Part shown: positions 40,124 to 52,283 of the stretch, in pieces
Layout: every line of letters begins with the position of its first letter
Position numbering within the stretch: position 1 is the stretch's first letter
Assembly: GCA_027422505.1 (NCBI GenBank)
Contig: JAPQWV010000051.1
Location: 5,237,501-5,301,500 of the forward strand
Direction: 5' to 3'
Source: Craterostigma plantagineum
Taxonomy: Eukaryota > Streptophyta > Magnoliopsida > Lamiales > Linderniaceae
DNA length: 64,000 bases
Position numbers and translations under genes: made by a program
The notes under the pieces: generated by a model
Database searches by the model: none
Seen by the model: the letters and a program-made list of their open reading frames with translations, nothing else
Told to the model about the DNA's origin: nothing

Positions 40124-41077
40124 TGATGAATTTTGTCTCCGTGAAAGCAGGGCCGTTTTTTATTTTAGGAGGACCTGTCTATGTTGGCCTAAAATATAAG
40201 GATTTTTTTCTATGTGGCCTTGTTATCAAATATTGGGCGTCTTTTTTACTTTACGTTTTCTGAAAACTTCAGCCCATTTAAATTGATTGGCCCTCTATTA
40301 CACTGGTCCGAATTTGTGTTCTGTGCACTAGGCCTGGATGGAAGAAGCCCAAATCCGGCCCAGCGTGAAAGTACGTACATAAACAAATAATGAAGTCAAA
40401 TTACATATTCGACCCAAAGTAGATGATCTAGTAGTGATTATACAGAATCAAAGGGACTTATATCCAATATCTCCCACCGAGCTTACAGCACACTACCGAG
40501 GTTGAAGAATCTCCACACTAGTGAGAGTACCAACTCACAAAATACTGTCCGAGTGCAGAGCTTGAAGAATCTCCGGCGCGTAATATCTGTGGCTTCCGAT
40601 CAACGGCTGATAAAAGGTGACTACCGAGGTTGAAGTCACTGTACCTGATTTCTCTGTGTTGCTTTTTGTTTCGAGGATTTAAAGACGTTTGAAGCAGATG
40701 TGCTTTTTAATAATTTTTTCCCTAAAATTTAAGAAATTTAAGGGTTCTACATTACCAGCGTGCGTTCAGTTACGACATTATTTGTCGGATTACTCTCTTG
40801 CATGATTGTTTGTGAGATGCGATTGAGGAGATGTATTTGTTGGGTCTTTGAAGTTGTGTTTTGGGTAGAACCGAACTTTCCCTGGAAAAATTTCAAGAGA
40901 ATTCGGGTTATTGGATGGTTGTTCATTTCAGTATTTAAGGTTGCACATAGATATCTCCTTAGTACCTACTAAGTTTCTCATGTTTGTATCTCAGCATTGG
41001 ATTTGTTCGCTTTATCTCTAGCGTGCAGTAGACTTGCATTCAACAGATGGTAATTGTTTTTTGCTTTTTCTGTTCAG
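40124..41077 (+). promoter_or_regulatory. Upstream region of the NRPD2-like gene
   Basis: No separate gene is seen. The block taccgaggttgaag-tctcc recurs near 40492, 40565 and 40625. The start codon at 41078 follows a pyrimidine-rich acceptor (ctttttctgttcag), which suggests a 5' UTR intron ending there. The donor was not placed. Confidence 0.4.
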
Positions 41078-44000
41078 ATGGGTGCGCAGGACTTTCAAGA
41101 AGAAGCAGGAACTAGTAGATCTAAGGAGAAGGTTTCTAATGGTTCCTCGGCCATGGATGTTGACGGCGATATGGACTTTGGGTACTCTGATGATTCTGAA
41201 GACGATTCTGATAATTGTATGCAAGGTTTGGATGAGGGCGTTTTGAGGGGCTTCGTAAAAAAAGCCTCAACGTCATTTTTCGATCAGTTTGGTTTGATTA
41301 ACCATCAGATCAGTTCCTACAACGAATTCATCAAACATGGCATTCAGCGAGTGTTTGACTCCATTGGCGAGGTAAAGATAGAGCCTGGGTATGACCCTTC
41401 AAAACGGGGAGATGGTGAGTGGAGGCGAGCATCTCTTAAGTTTGGGAAAGTTACTCTCGATCGCCCAATGCTATGGACGGGGGAGAACTTTTCATCTACT
41501 GATGGAGTGAAGGAGTACATTAACCTTTATCCTCGTCATGCTCGCCTTCAAAACATGACTTACTCTTCGAAAATCAGAGTTGAGACCCACCTCGAGGTTT
41601 GTATAATTTTGCCTCTATCTTTATGACATTATATTTTCCATTCATACTGTTGTTTTTTTCCTGATATTAAATCATCTCCCATATACTGTCAGGTTTACAC
41701 GGAAGGTCTCACTAGATCTGACAAGTTCAAAACAGGTGCTGATAGGTCTGTTGAGAAAACGATACTGCATGAGTACAATAGTGAAATTATCTTCGGGAAA
41801 CTCCCGGTCATGGTTAAGTCGGACTTGTGCTGGATGGGACAGGACAAAAAAGATTGTGAATTCGACGAAGGGGGATACTTTATCATCAAGGGTGCTGAAA
41901 AGGTGTCATGATTGCCCACTGTTTCCTCCGCGAACAGTTCTTTTTATATTAGAACTGTACACTGGTTAGAGCGATAATCATGTTCTGTTGACGATATCTC
42001 TAATACGGTGATATTATCCTGAAGAAACGTTATTTTTGCTTCTTTCTAAAGCTGTTTTCCCTTAAAAAAGGGAACATTCATTCTCTGCAGTTTGTGAAAG
42101 ATTTAAAATAGCTTAATTTCCTTCTGTTTCAATTGAGACGATGTGTGTACAATGCACTATGATTTGAAACATATATATTTCGGTGTCTGATTCTGTAAAA
42201 GACTAGATTGTGCATAAGATATATAATTCACGTGTTAATCATTGAAATTATTTATTCAGTTTGTTGTATTGATTCTTTTTCAACACTTTTGCAGACGTTC
42301 ATAGCACAGGAGCAAATCTGCCTGACGCGAATGTGGGTGACCAAGAACCCTACTTGGACCATTTCTTATAGGCCGGTGCAGAGAAGGAAGAGAGTTTATG
42401 TAAAGTTAATCCCAAAAGTGGAAAACATTATGGGAGGAAAAAAGATTCTCACCGTCTTCTTTGCAGTCACAGATATGCCCATTTGGCTCATGTTTTTCGC
42501 CTTGGGTGTTCCAAACGATCGAGAGGTGATACACCTCATTGGTGCAGACATTACTGATCCCGATATCTCAAACATACTCATCGCATCAATTTATGACGCC
42601 GATATGGATTATGAGGGTTTTCGGAAAGAAGGTAATGCTGCAAATCACATCAAGAGTCTAATGGAGGCCTGTAAATTTCCACCTACCGAGTCGGTTGAAG
42701 AGTGCATAGAGAAGTACTTCTTCCCCCATCTCACTAGCCGAGGTCAGAAAGCTCATTTCCTAGCTTATATGGTTAAGTCTCTCTTAGAGGCATATAAAGG
42801 GCGCCGAAAAGTTGATAGTAGGGATGATCTAAGGAACAAGAGGCTAGAGTTGGCTGGTGAGCTTCTCGAAAGGGAGCTTTTTATCCACGTCAAACATGCT
42901 GAGAGGCGCATAAGTAAAGCGATGCAAAGGGACCTTTACAAAGATCGTGAGGTGCAACAGGTCGATCATTATTTGGATGCTTCGATCATTACGAACGGTC
43001 TCTCTAGAGCATTTTCGACTGGAGCTTGGAGCCATCCTTTCAAGAGAATGGAGAGGATTTCTGGTATTGTGGCTACTCTGAGGAGGACGAACCCCTTACA
43101 GACTGTAGCTGACATGAGGAAAACGCGCCTACATGTCACTTACCCGGGGAGGGCTGGCGATGTTCGATACCCGTAAGTTTTTGTAAGATTGAATTCACAG
43201 TCGTCTGAGAAGTGATGACATTTCACTGTATAATTCTGTCAGACATGGTTTTAGCTTTCGATCTATGTTGCCTGAGTAGACCATAATTCCTCTTTTTTTT
43301 TTTTTTTTTTTTTTTTTATTTTAATGTAGTGTGCAATACTTTTTTGACAAGTATTTGTCCCAGTGCTTCCTTCATCTGCTCTAGAATAGAATGAAACTCT
43401 TCTGCTGATAGATACGTATGCATCCTTTTATAATGCTGAAGTCAACCAATATCAAGGATATTATGATCTATTTGTACCACAGGGTCTTTAACTTATCATC
43501 TGTTGTTTTTCTAATGCTTTAACTTGATTTTGATTGAATATGAATCTTTAGTGCTGATTTATGATAGATGATGAATATAAAGTTACCGATCTGCTGATAG
43601 ATCAACGCGTGTTCTTTTTAGGCTGAATTTAACCAGCAACATCGAGGATAAGACATTATTTCCATTCTATGCGATACAAGTTCATAGGGAGTGTCATAAA
43701 TTGTCCCCAACATTCTGCTATCACTTACTGCCGTATGATACTTTAACTGTATCCTTTTTGTTATAATGTTATTAATGTATCGGAGTATCGTATTGCAGCC
43801 ATCCATCACACTGGGGAAGACTCTGTTTCCTATCCACACCAGACGGAGAAAATTGTGGATTGGTTAAGAATCTCGCTAGCATGGGCCTTATCAGCACTGC
43901 AGTTAGGGAACGTGCATACATTTTTAAAACCTTTTATCAATGTGGAATGGAGAAGCTGATGGATGACTCCTTGGCCTTCCTCAATAAGAAACACAAGATA

Positions 44001-46762
44001 TTTCTTGATGGTGATTGGGTTGGCACATGTAAAGATTCTGCATCGTTCGTTGCCAAGCTAAGACGCAAACGTCGCGGAGCAAAAATTCCTCACGAGGTTA
44101 TTATGTTCCACCAATCTAATGATATATTTGTTGCATGTCAGGTTCAAAATTTAAAACATCGTAATTAGTTAACTTGTTGCAACAAGATGCTACATGGCAG
44201 TCCGATGTTACTATTAACGAAATCTATATGTCTTAGTCGGTCCAAGCAGCATGATTTTTTACTCCAAATTGTAGAATATGAAATTTTTTACATTGATCTT
44301 AAATCATAATATGAAATTTTACATGGATATTTAAGTCAGAAGCCAGCTAGATTCAGCTTTGAGTCTTCCCCTATATAGCACATAGTGTTTATGTGTCAGC
44401 TCTTTGCCTTGTCATCTGCCTAATAAGCTACCGTGAGATTTTTAATTATTTTCCATCCTTGCAGCTTGAAATCAAAAGAGACGAGCACCGTGGAGAAGTG
44501 CGTGTATTCGCCGACGCAGGAAGAATACTCCGCCCTCTTCTCGTCGTTCGAAACCTCAACAAAATAAAGGAGTTAAAGGGCGATTTCTCTTTCCAAACAC
44601 TGATGGAAAACGGCATATTGGAACTCGTGGGCCCCGAAGAGGAAGAAGACTGCCAAACTGCTTGGGGAATCAGATATCTCTACACTGCTCAGTTAGAGAA
44701 GCCGCCAGTAACTTACACACACTGCGAACTTGACAGCTCCTTCCTATTAGGGTTGAGCTGTGGCATTATTCCCTTCACAAATCATGACCATGCCAGGCGA
44801 GTCCTATACCAATCGGAGAAGCACTCCCAGCAAGCTATTGGGCACTCGACTACGAACCCTAGAATCAGAGTAGACACGAACACCCATCAATTGTTCTATC
44901 CTCAGAGGCCAATTTTCAGAACCATGGTGGCCGACTGCCTTGGGAAGTCAAAGTTTGACCACCACAAGGGAATGATTCCACACCCCGAATTCTACAATGG
45001 CCAGTGTGCTATCGTGGCGGTGAATGTCCATCTTGGGTTCAACCAAGAGGACTCTTTAGTCATGAATAGGTCGTCTTTGGAGCGTGGTATGTTTAGGACC
45101 CAACACATTAGGAGTTACAAGGCTGAGGTGGATAATGCAGAATCTTCTGATAAAAAGGCGAAGCTTGACGATTTGATTAACTTTGGGAAGATGCAGAGTA
45201 AGATTGGGCGTGTGGACAGCCTCGACGAGGATGGACTTCCCTACATTGGCGCGAATCTTCAAACGGGCGATATAGTCATAGGGAAGCATTCTGCCACTGG
45301 GATTGACCACAGCATGAAGCTGAAGCACACGGAGAGGGGTATGGTTCAGAAGGTCATTCTTTCGGCGAACGACGAAGGGAAGAATTTTGCTGTTGTGTCG
45401 CTGAGACAGGTAAAAAAGTTCGGTTTATTTTCTGACAAGCGTTGGGTCTTTTTGTTGTTGTTGTAATGTTCTGACGTGCTGCTGTGTCTGCCTTAGGTTC
45501 GGTCTCCTTGTCTTGGAGACAAGTTCTCGAGCATGCACGGGCAGAAAGGCGTTTTGGGATTTTTGGATGCTCAAGAGAATTTCCCTTTCACCAAACAGGG
45601 AATAGTGCCAGATATTGTCATAAACCCCCACGCATTTCCTTCCCGGCAAACGCCTGGCCAACTCTTGGAAGCTGCTTTGGGCAAAGGGATTGCTCTTGGG
45701 GGCGCGTTAAAGTATGCCACCCCATTCTCTACTCCAAATGTTGAAGACATCACAGCCCAGCTTCACAGGTAATTCATCCTTTTTCGCATCTTAAATCAAA
45801 TTACAGAACTTTTGAAGATACAAGTTGCAATTTTGTTGTCCTTTTTTACTGTTTAGGGTCTCATTTTGCCTGCATTCCACCAGATTTTTAAACTTGTTTC
45901 GCCTAGATATGCATTCGGTCCCTCATTTGAAGCAAAATACTTGGAAAGGAGACTCTAACGCTGTGTTTCGACCGTGCAAATTGGCGAGGAAAATAAAACC
46001 AAAGGACAAATGGGTTTTCACTAGCTTTTCCCCCCTCCTTTTCCTCGCCGTGCGGTGAAGAAGAAATTGACTTCCCACGGTCTTTTAGCTATAAACCCAT
46101 TCTAAGAATCTTCTTCTCTTTCTTTTCCCCGCCTAGTTCTCCAACCAACCAACATAAGAATTAGCTTTGCTTTTCCATTCTGTTCTCCTTACTCTGAATG
46201 TTGAAGAAAAAAAAAATTCATTCAAAAAATTATGTTTTTCTTTTCCTCGCTCTCTCAAAGGCTCGGCTTCTCGAGGTGGGGAGAAGAGCGAGTGTACGAC
46301 GGGCGAACGGGCGAAAAGTGCGAATCCCTAATCTTCATGGGCCCCACGTACTACCAACGCCTCCACCACATGGCCGAGGACAAGGTCAAGTACCGAAACA
46401 CCGGGCCAGTCCATCCCCTGACCCGTCAGCCCGTCGCCGACCGAAAACGGTTTGGCGGCATAAAGTTCGGCGAAATGGAGCGGGACTGCCTCATAGCCCA
46501 CGGGGCGGCCGCCAACCTCCACGAGAGGCTCTTCACGCTCAGCGACTCCACGCAGATGCACGTCTGCCGAAAGTGCAAGAACATGGCGAACGTGATCCAA
46601 CGGGCCGTCATGGGCGGGCGGAAGATCCGCGGGCCGTACTGCAGGTTCTGCAAGTCGGCCGAGGAGATTGTGAGGGTCGACGTGCCTTACGGTGCGAAGC
46701 TGCTCACGCAGGAGCTCTTCAGTATGGGGATTTCGCTCAAGTTCGATACTGAGCTTTGCTGA
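41078..46762 (+). CDS. NRPD2: RNA polymerase IV/V second-largest subunit
   Basis: A 1,207-residue protein in seven exons: 41078-41596, 41693-41902, 42295-43172, 43799-44096, 44465-45409, 45497-45768 and 46261-46762. Introns are GT-AG and phases close. It is an Rpb2-type subunit: acidic N-terminus (SDDSEDDSD); FFDQFGLINHQISSYNEFI; YRPVQRRKRVYVKLIP; HPSHWGRLCFLSTPDGENCG; DAGRILRPLLVVRNL; the catalytic-site loop GFNQEDSLVMNRSS; KLKHTERGMVQKV; GDKFSSMHGQKGVLGFLDAQ; IVPDIVINPHAFPSRQTPGQ; GFSRWGEERVYDGRTGE; FMGPTYYQRLHHMAEDK; and a C-terminal zinc site CRKCKN...CRFCKS. Pol IV and Pol V share this subunit and make the RNAs of RNA-directed DNA methylation in the nucleus. The exon 4 donor was set at 44096 because a longer exon would insert residues not seen in the family. 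Exon 7 is very GC-rich. The N-terminal sequence and QEDS context favour Pol IV/V over Pol II. It looks intact. Confidence 0.92.
43288..43318. repeat. Poly-T tract in an NRPD2 intron
   Basis: An uninterrupted run of nearly 30 T in the third intron, followed by a sequence unrelated to its surroundings. It may be the remnant tail of a retroposed insertion, but no flanking duplication was found. Confidence 0.6.
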
Positions 46763-47005
46763 TTGATGAGGTAAGTCTTTGTTTAATTTGGGCTTCGTTA
46801 TTATGAAGTTTGCTTTTTGTGGTTTGAAAATGCTGCTCTTAACTAATTTATTGGTGGATGTTTTTATTAGTTAATGTCTCTGAGCAGCGTAGGTTTTTCT
46901 AGTGTTTTTAATTTGCTCGACTCACTTGAAACTGATCGATGGATGAATGAGCAAGCTATGATTTTATCTATAATTCCGGGTTAATTGTGTGTTAAGTATT
47001 GTTAA
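46763..47005. other. 3' flank of the NRPD2-like gene
   Basis: Presumed 3' UTR and flank. No gene is seen. Confidence 0.4.
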
Positions 47006-47154
47006 GGGTGCGTTTGGTCCGTGGAAATCGGCGCGGAAAAGAAAAGAAAAATGTGGTGGTACGCATCGAATCATTGTACGTCAGGGTTCACGTGTCGTAC
47101 AATCGTACTTTTTCTTTTCTTTTCCACGTCGGAATCCACGAACCAAACGGAGCC
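47006..47154. mobile_element. Tourist-type MITE (PIF-related)
   Basis: A 149-bp near-perfect foldback: gggtgcgtttggtccgtgga at the left, tccacgaaccaaacggagcc at the right, and complementary tracts (aaaagaaaagaaaaa / tttttcttttctttt) further in. Flanked by TAA on both sides (47003-47005 and 47155-47157). Confidence 0.8.
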
Positions 47155-47433
47155 TAAGTGAAAAAAGAAAAGTTAATCTTTGGGGTATAATTTTAAAATA
47201 TTATGAGTTACTATACCAAAATCAAATAAAGTAATTACTAGACACCCTCACCGTTTATATTTATAAATGTAATTGAAAATACCTTACATTTATTTTATAT
47301 GGCAATAATAGTTATCATTTACTCTTAATTTTATTCCAAGTTATTTTCCACAAATCTCGTTATATACTTAAAATCACATAAAACTATTATAATTTCATCT
47401 ATCAAAAATAACCAAAAAAAACTTCACCTAATA

Positions 47434-48260
47434 CTCCCTGTAGACCTTTCAAAATGGCTCGCGGCCCGATCCGCCCCGCCCTGCCCTGCCTTTGGGGCGG
47501 GCTGGGCTGGGCTGGGATTTTTAAGGCCTGCCCTAGCCTGCGCGGGCTGCGGGCTAGGCGGGGCGGGGTGGGGCGGGCTGGCCCGCCATATATTTTAATT
47601 AATTTATTTTATATATTAAATATATATTTATTAAATATAGGAATTAATGATTTTATTTATAATTAATGATGTATTTATTAATTCATACATAATTAATATA
47701 TATTTAAATATTATAATTAAATAATTAATGATGCATTTATTAATTAATTAATGTATATTTAAATATCATAATTATATAAATAATTCTTAATTAATTAAAA
47801 AGTTTAAATAAAAATGTAAAAAAAAAAATATTAAGACGGGCGGGCCGGCCCGCCAGGTCCGCGGCCCGCTGGCGGGGCGGGCTGGGCTTCAGTTTTGAAG
47901 GCCCGCCACATGGCGGGCCAGCCCGCCCGGCCCCGCCAAACAGCGAGCTTTGGCGGGCGGCGGGCTAGCCCACCCGGCCCGGCCCATTGACATTTCTAAT
48001 ACCCTGTGTCCCAGCAACTTTATCATAAGTTGCTGGATACGCAAATTGAGGTGGTATTTTATAATAATATAGTACAATGAGATTAGATATAAACAACTTG
48101 CTTAAATTTATAAACTTTTTCTAATTATTTCCACCTTTTTACTTTTTCCTCAATTAAATTTGAAATGGTGTTTAACTTTTACCCAAAAAGAAAAAGTGAT
48201 AAAATTATTAGGACGCTTTAGGATTGGAAAAATATAATAAAGTTAGCGGGATGGAAGGAG
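47434..48260. mobile_element. Stowaway-type MITE disrupted by a hAT-type MITE
   Basis: The left TIR starts CTCCCTG at 47434 and is cut after a few bases by the element at 47441-47998. It resumes at about 48005 as gtgtcccagcaactttat. The right end in reverse complement reads CTCCTTCCATCCCGCTAACT. TA flanks are at 47432-47433 and 48261-48262. Confidence 0.75.
47441..47998. mobile_element. hAT-type MITE rich in GGGCGGGC, nested
   Basis: A 558-bp element. Ends TAGACCTTTCAAAATGGC and, from the right in reverse, TAGAAATGTCAATGGGCC. A degenerate 8-bp duplication (actccctg / ataccctg, six of eight) flanks it. Extremely GC-rich arms (gggcgggctgg, cggcccgcc) enclose an AT-rich core. Open frames across the arms are compositional. 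Confidence 0.8.
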
Positions 48261-48526
48261 TATATTTTAGATGACGCACATTAAATGTGAGTAAAATACT
48301 AAGTGTAAGTATACTATATATGGTGGCATAATGACGAAAATAATCCAAATAATTTACTATGAGAAAACTTAAAAGAAAAACATTTTCACAACATCGCAAC
48401 CACATTTTGAAGACAATACGAGATCGAACCTATAAAACGATCCAAAAACTTGTCTTCTGCGTACCAACTCGACATTCGGGCGGGGACCTAATCATCCTAA
48501 AATCGCAAAATGACCAAAACACCCTC

Positions 48527-51069
48527 CTACAACGCAAAACGACAACCCGTACCATCGAGAAATCGATCGGTATGCCATCCTTTACCTTTCAGTTGTCGAA
48601 GAAACGGCCCAAAAACACCATTCATCCTCTCATAAGCTTCCCACAAAGTATCATCCTCATCATCTTTGCCATTCGACCTCTCAATCTCAGCCATATACGC
48701 AGCAACGAGCCATCCCCTCAAAGCATCTTCGCCCGTCGCACTGCGTTCTAACACCATATGCGTATACTTAGCACCGCGGTTCAGAACAAACCTTTCTTCG
48801 GGCAATTTTTCTCTGACTCCGTGTAGCTGGGAAGGCGTAATGACTTTGTGCAGAGGCCTTCCCACTTTGACGTTCCCAGCTTCTTCTATGACTCGCCCCG
48901 GGAATATGAGGTCTTCTTGGTATCTTAGATCGGCTGGACTGCTTATCCTTCCGTTCTGATTTACAGAAAAAAAAAAAAAAAATTGAAAAAAAGGAGAATT
49001 TTAAGGTGTGGGGTTTCTGCCGTGAAAAAATGGGTGGGAAAGTTTTTGTAATAAGACCTTTATAAATTCTGCTACGATCATTGCAGTTCTCTGGGGATTT
49101 AGGGTGTTGACGGGAGTTGCTCGCATCTCTTGCGTGACGCAGTATATGTGCACCACTGATAGAAGTGGCCCAACCACCAACTGCCATAGTTTGCCATGAA
49201 ATAATAGAGAAAATTACACGGCATATGATGGAATATGAAATAAGGGGGGAAGCTAGAATTTGAACTGCAAGTTAGGGTAGGATGGTAACAAGTAAGATAT
49301 CTGGAAAATCTTAAGAGAAAAGGATTTGGACGAGAATAAATCTTGTTGAAAAGGAATTCATGCAAGTTTATTTACACTACCTTTTCACCGTTTTCTCATA
49401 GGTCTTCTTTAGGACAATTCCTTTTATTCCTATGTGAGGAAAGGGAATTCATGCAAGTTTATTAGAATACCTTTCCTTGCATGGATGAGCAAACGGTGGA
49501 TGCTAGCTGGATTCCCACTCCGATCCCGAGCACATTGCACAGCGTTGAAATTGCTTCGCCTTTTGCGAAAAGGTCACTGAGATTTCCTTCTTTAGCAAAG
49601 GAAGAGTATATAGGTAATCTCGTAGCTCGTGCTGCGACAACAGCCATTCCCTACAAGAAAAGGAATGATTACAAATGTTACTCTCTAGCCTTCTAATACC
49701 ACCTTTCACGATGTAGGAAGGCGTTGGAGTTTCCTAAATGGCTATCTCTTTTATCACCTTAGCGAAATTGCCAAGTCCAGCCATTTCAAGAAATAACTGT
49801 GGACATAAAGGTGAAAGTACTTCAAGGCCAGTGCCCAAGTCGTAGAGAACATCAGCTGCAACAAAGGAGGGACACTATCTCCTCAAATTCCTAATAGGAA
49901 AAAGAGAGATATTACTGTAGAACATTAAAGCTAATTAAATACCCAAAATCCTCCAACTTTTAGGCTCTGAGTCCATTCTTGCACCTAGATTGCTGCATAT
50001 TATTTTTCCAACGTGCTGCATCCCATCTTTCAATATCTGTATTTCAATCAATCATATAATCGGACAAAAAAGGATTCTTTGAGAGAGGAATTCCAGGATC
50101 AAATTTCAGGAAATATACTATAAAATTTTACCCAACTAACAGCAGTGGCCTGAGCTGGTGTGGGTCGCAATCCTGCAGCAAAAAGAAGTGACTGAAGGGA
50201 AGTAAGTAACTCACAGAAACGATAATCAATCCAATGTTCACGTGAAGAAAAAAAGGAAAGAAAAATTACACCAACGAATTTAAAAAGAAGACCTGAGTTG
50301 ATAGCACAGATAAAGTAGCACTGGAGAAGTGTTGCAGAGCTCGGAATTTTGTGTACGTCAGATATCCCTCGCTTACGCTGTAGAGTTTTACCAACAACGA
50401 CAATGAAGACAGTAACCGTAAAATTTTCTGTTGGAATTCGACTTTCGTTGCTATGGAAAACATTGCATTCATTTCCTATTTACCTATATGGATATCCTGA
50501 TGGAAAGAACTTGTTCAGAAAAGATTCAATCACCCTACGCGAGGCAGGTCTAGTGTCTTCTAATACCTTCACCTGAATTCAACAAGAAACATACGATGCT
50601 ACATCATAAGAAGCCATCCAATGTTCATATGATGCTATGCTTTTCAAGAACTTCTTGGAAAGATACTCACATAATCAACCAGTAAAAATCACAAAACAGA
50701 GCGCAACAACATATAGAATAACATAAAAACCAGCAAAGTTCTTCAGAATCCGCACAATTTTTCCACTCAAAATTCGGTTTTCAACTTAAATGAGAGACTA
50801 TCAATCAAACAATAGTCACAATTCAAAAACAGGAAGCATCGTGAAGCGAAAAAACATCACATCTATCTAACGAACAACAACCAGCAATATCAATAAAAAA
50901 AAAACCAGGCAGACAAACTGTTTGTAGAAATTTTCAAGAGGAGCAAAGTGAGTCGAAATCGGAGCTCTACCGACAGTTGACCATCGGTTTCGAACTCGAA
51001 ACGGTGAGATAACGAATCGGAAGTCTCTATCCAGTAGACCGGCTCCGGCGGCGGCCGAGGATCATCCAT
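48527..51069 (-). CDS. RUS4: ROOT UVB SENSITIVE (DUF647) family protein, RUS4-like
   Basis: A 418-residue protein in nine exons: 51069-50971, 50572-50484, 50377-50293, 50191-50132, 50036-49943, 49855-49758, 49650-49471, 49180-49058 and 48955-48527; phases close. Conserved DUF647 blocks: FLNKFFPSGYPYSVSEGYLT, KFRALQHFSSATLSVLSTQ, LLFAAGLRPTPAQATAVSW, ILKDGMQHVGKIICSNLGAR, ADVLYDLGTGLEVLSPLCPQ, GMAVVAARATRLPIYSSFAK, GIGVGIQLASTVCSSMQGK and MRATPVNTLNPQRTAMIVAE. The C-terminal part has TGEDALRGWLVAAYMAEIER and GWHTDRFLDGTGCRFAL. RUS proteins act in early seedling development and in auxin and vitamin B6-linked processes; the biochemical role of the family is unsettled. The choice of RUS4 over other members rests on remembered similarity of the exon 1/exon 2 junction and the C-terminus. 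It is convergent with NRPD2 and looks intact. Confidence 0.88.
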
Positions 51070-51139
51070 CTCTCTGTTTTTGAAAAATAATCCCTGCGCC
51101 AAAAAAATAAAGAACAAAGAGGGAATCGTTAAAACCAAA

Positions 51140-52283
51140 GATTTGTAGAATCTCTAAATTCTTTTCAAGTCTAATTATGGCATATTCATATTTTAAGTAC
51201 TAATAATTACCAAAATATTCATTTTTGGATAAGAAAAGGTCGCCGGAAAGCTGTCGGGATTTCAGCAGCCGCGAGACTCGACACGAGGCACTAATTTGAA
51301 GGGAAATTTTGAAAAAAGGGACTGCAATCTAAAAGAATTAAACGATGGAGGGAGAAAATGACTAAAATATCCTTAATAGGAAAATGTCTAGCGGTGCGTT
51401 TATATTGATAGGAAAATATGAGATGTTATCAAATGATTATTTATCAGATGAGTTATCCAAGTCACGCGTTCGCTTTACAATATAAAATCTAAGTATTATT
51501 TATAAAATTACAAAAGTAACCTTTAACTCAACTCTACATAGTTTTAAAATAAATTATTCTTGTGAATATAAAAAAATATAAGATGTGCATATCAATTTAA
51601 TCACCATGAAACAAAGAATTAATTGGTGTTGTTTATTTATTTTTATCATATAAAGCACGTGAAATAAAGATGAATTTATGATATGGTGCTGTAAGGTTAT
51701 TATAGTCATTTTGCAATAATAAGCTTTGGATTAGTTGTCCCGGCCCAACCCATCGGAATAATTAAACTGGGCTTGATTGATTATATTAACGGGCCTATGT
51801 TTCATCTCGGGCTTTAATCAGATGGACACTTTGAAACTGAACTGGATAATAATGGATAAATTGGACTTTATCTCAGCTTATCACACAAAGTAAACGCGGC
51901 CTAGGAAGATTAATTATCCAACGGTACCGTTTATTCAATTTAATAACAGAAAACTTTAACGAATAACTATCCAATAATTTATACAACTGAATAAGTTATT
52001 CGAATAAGAGATCCGATAAGTTATACGACTCGGATAAATTACATGATTCGAATAATTATTTTCTCACGGATATACATCATTTATTCGAAGGTTATTCGAA
52101 TAACATATAAATTCGAACAAAATCATCAATAAAAATAAAAATGCGAACGGTCAGATTAAAAAACACATTCGAACCCATTTTAGTTTCCCCTTTTCTTCTC
52201 TTCTCTTCTCTTCGGTTTTTTCTAACACTCGAATTATTCAGTCGAAACCATTCCACAAATTTCGTAAATCTGTGACCGATCAA
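51140..52283. other. Intergenic, possible MITE and ATTCGAAT-rich DNA
   Basis: Near 51389 ggtgcgttta faces taaacgcggcc near 51900, suggesting a MITE of about 0.5 kb with an unresolved target duplication. From about 51950 to 52120 there are many copies of attcgaataa and close variants. No gene is seen. Confidence 0.35.

Noticed and set aside
44097..44168. Extension of NRPD2 exon 4 to a later GT donor near 44142
   Set aside because: The frame stays open, but it would insert about 15 residues in a conserved segment of the subunit; the donor at 44096/44097 closes the phase without an insertion.
46328..46653. Open frames opposite the last NRPD2 exon
   Set aside because: Shadows caused by high GC in the third codon position of exon 7; the plus-strand frame carries the conserved zinc site.
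47454..48077. Open frames in the GGGCGGGC-rich block
   Set aside because: They are compositional products of a hAT-type MITE with 8-bp duplications.
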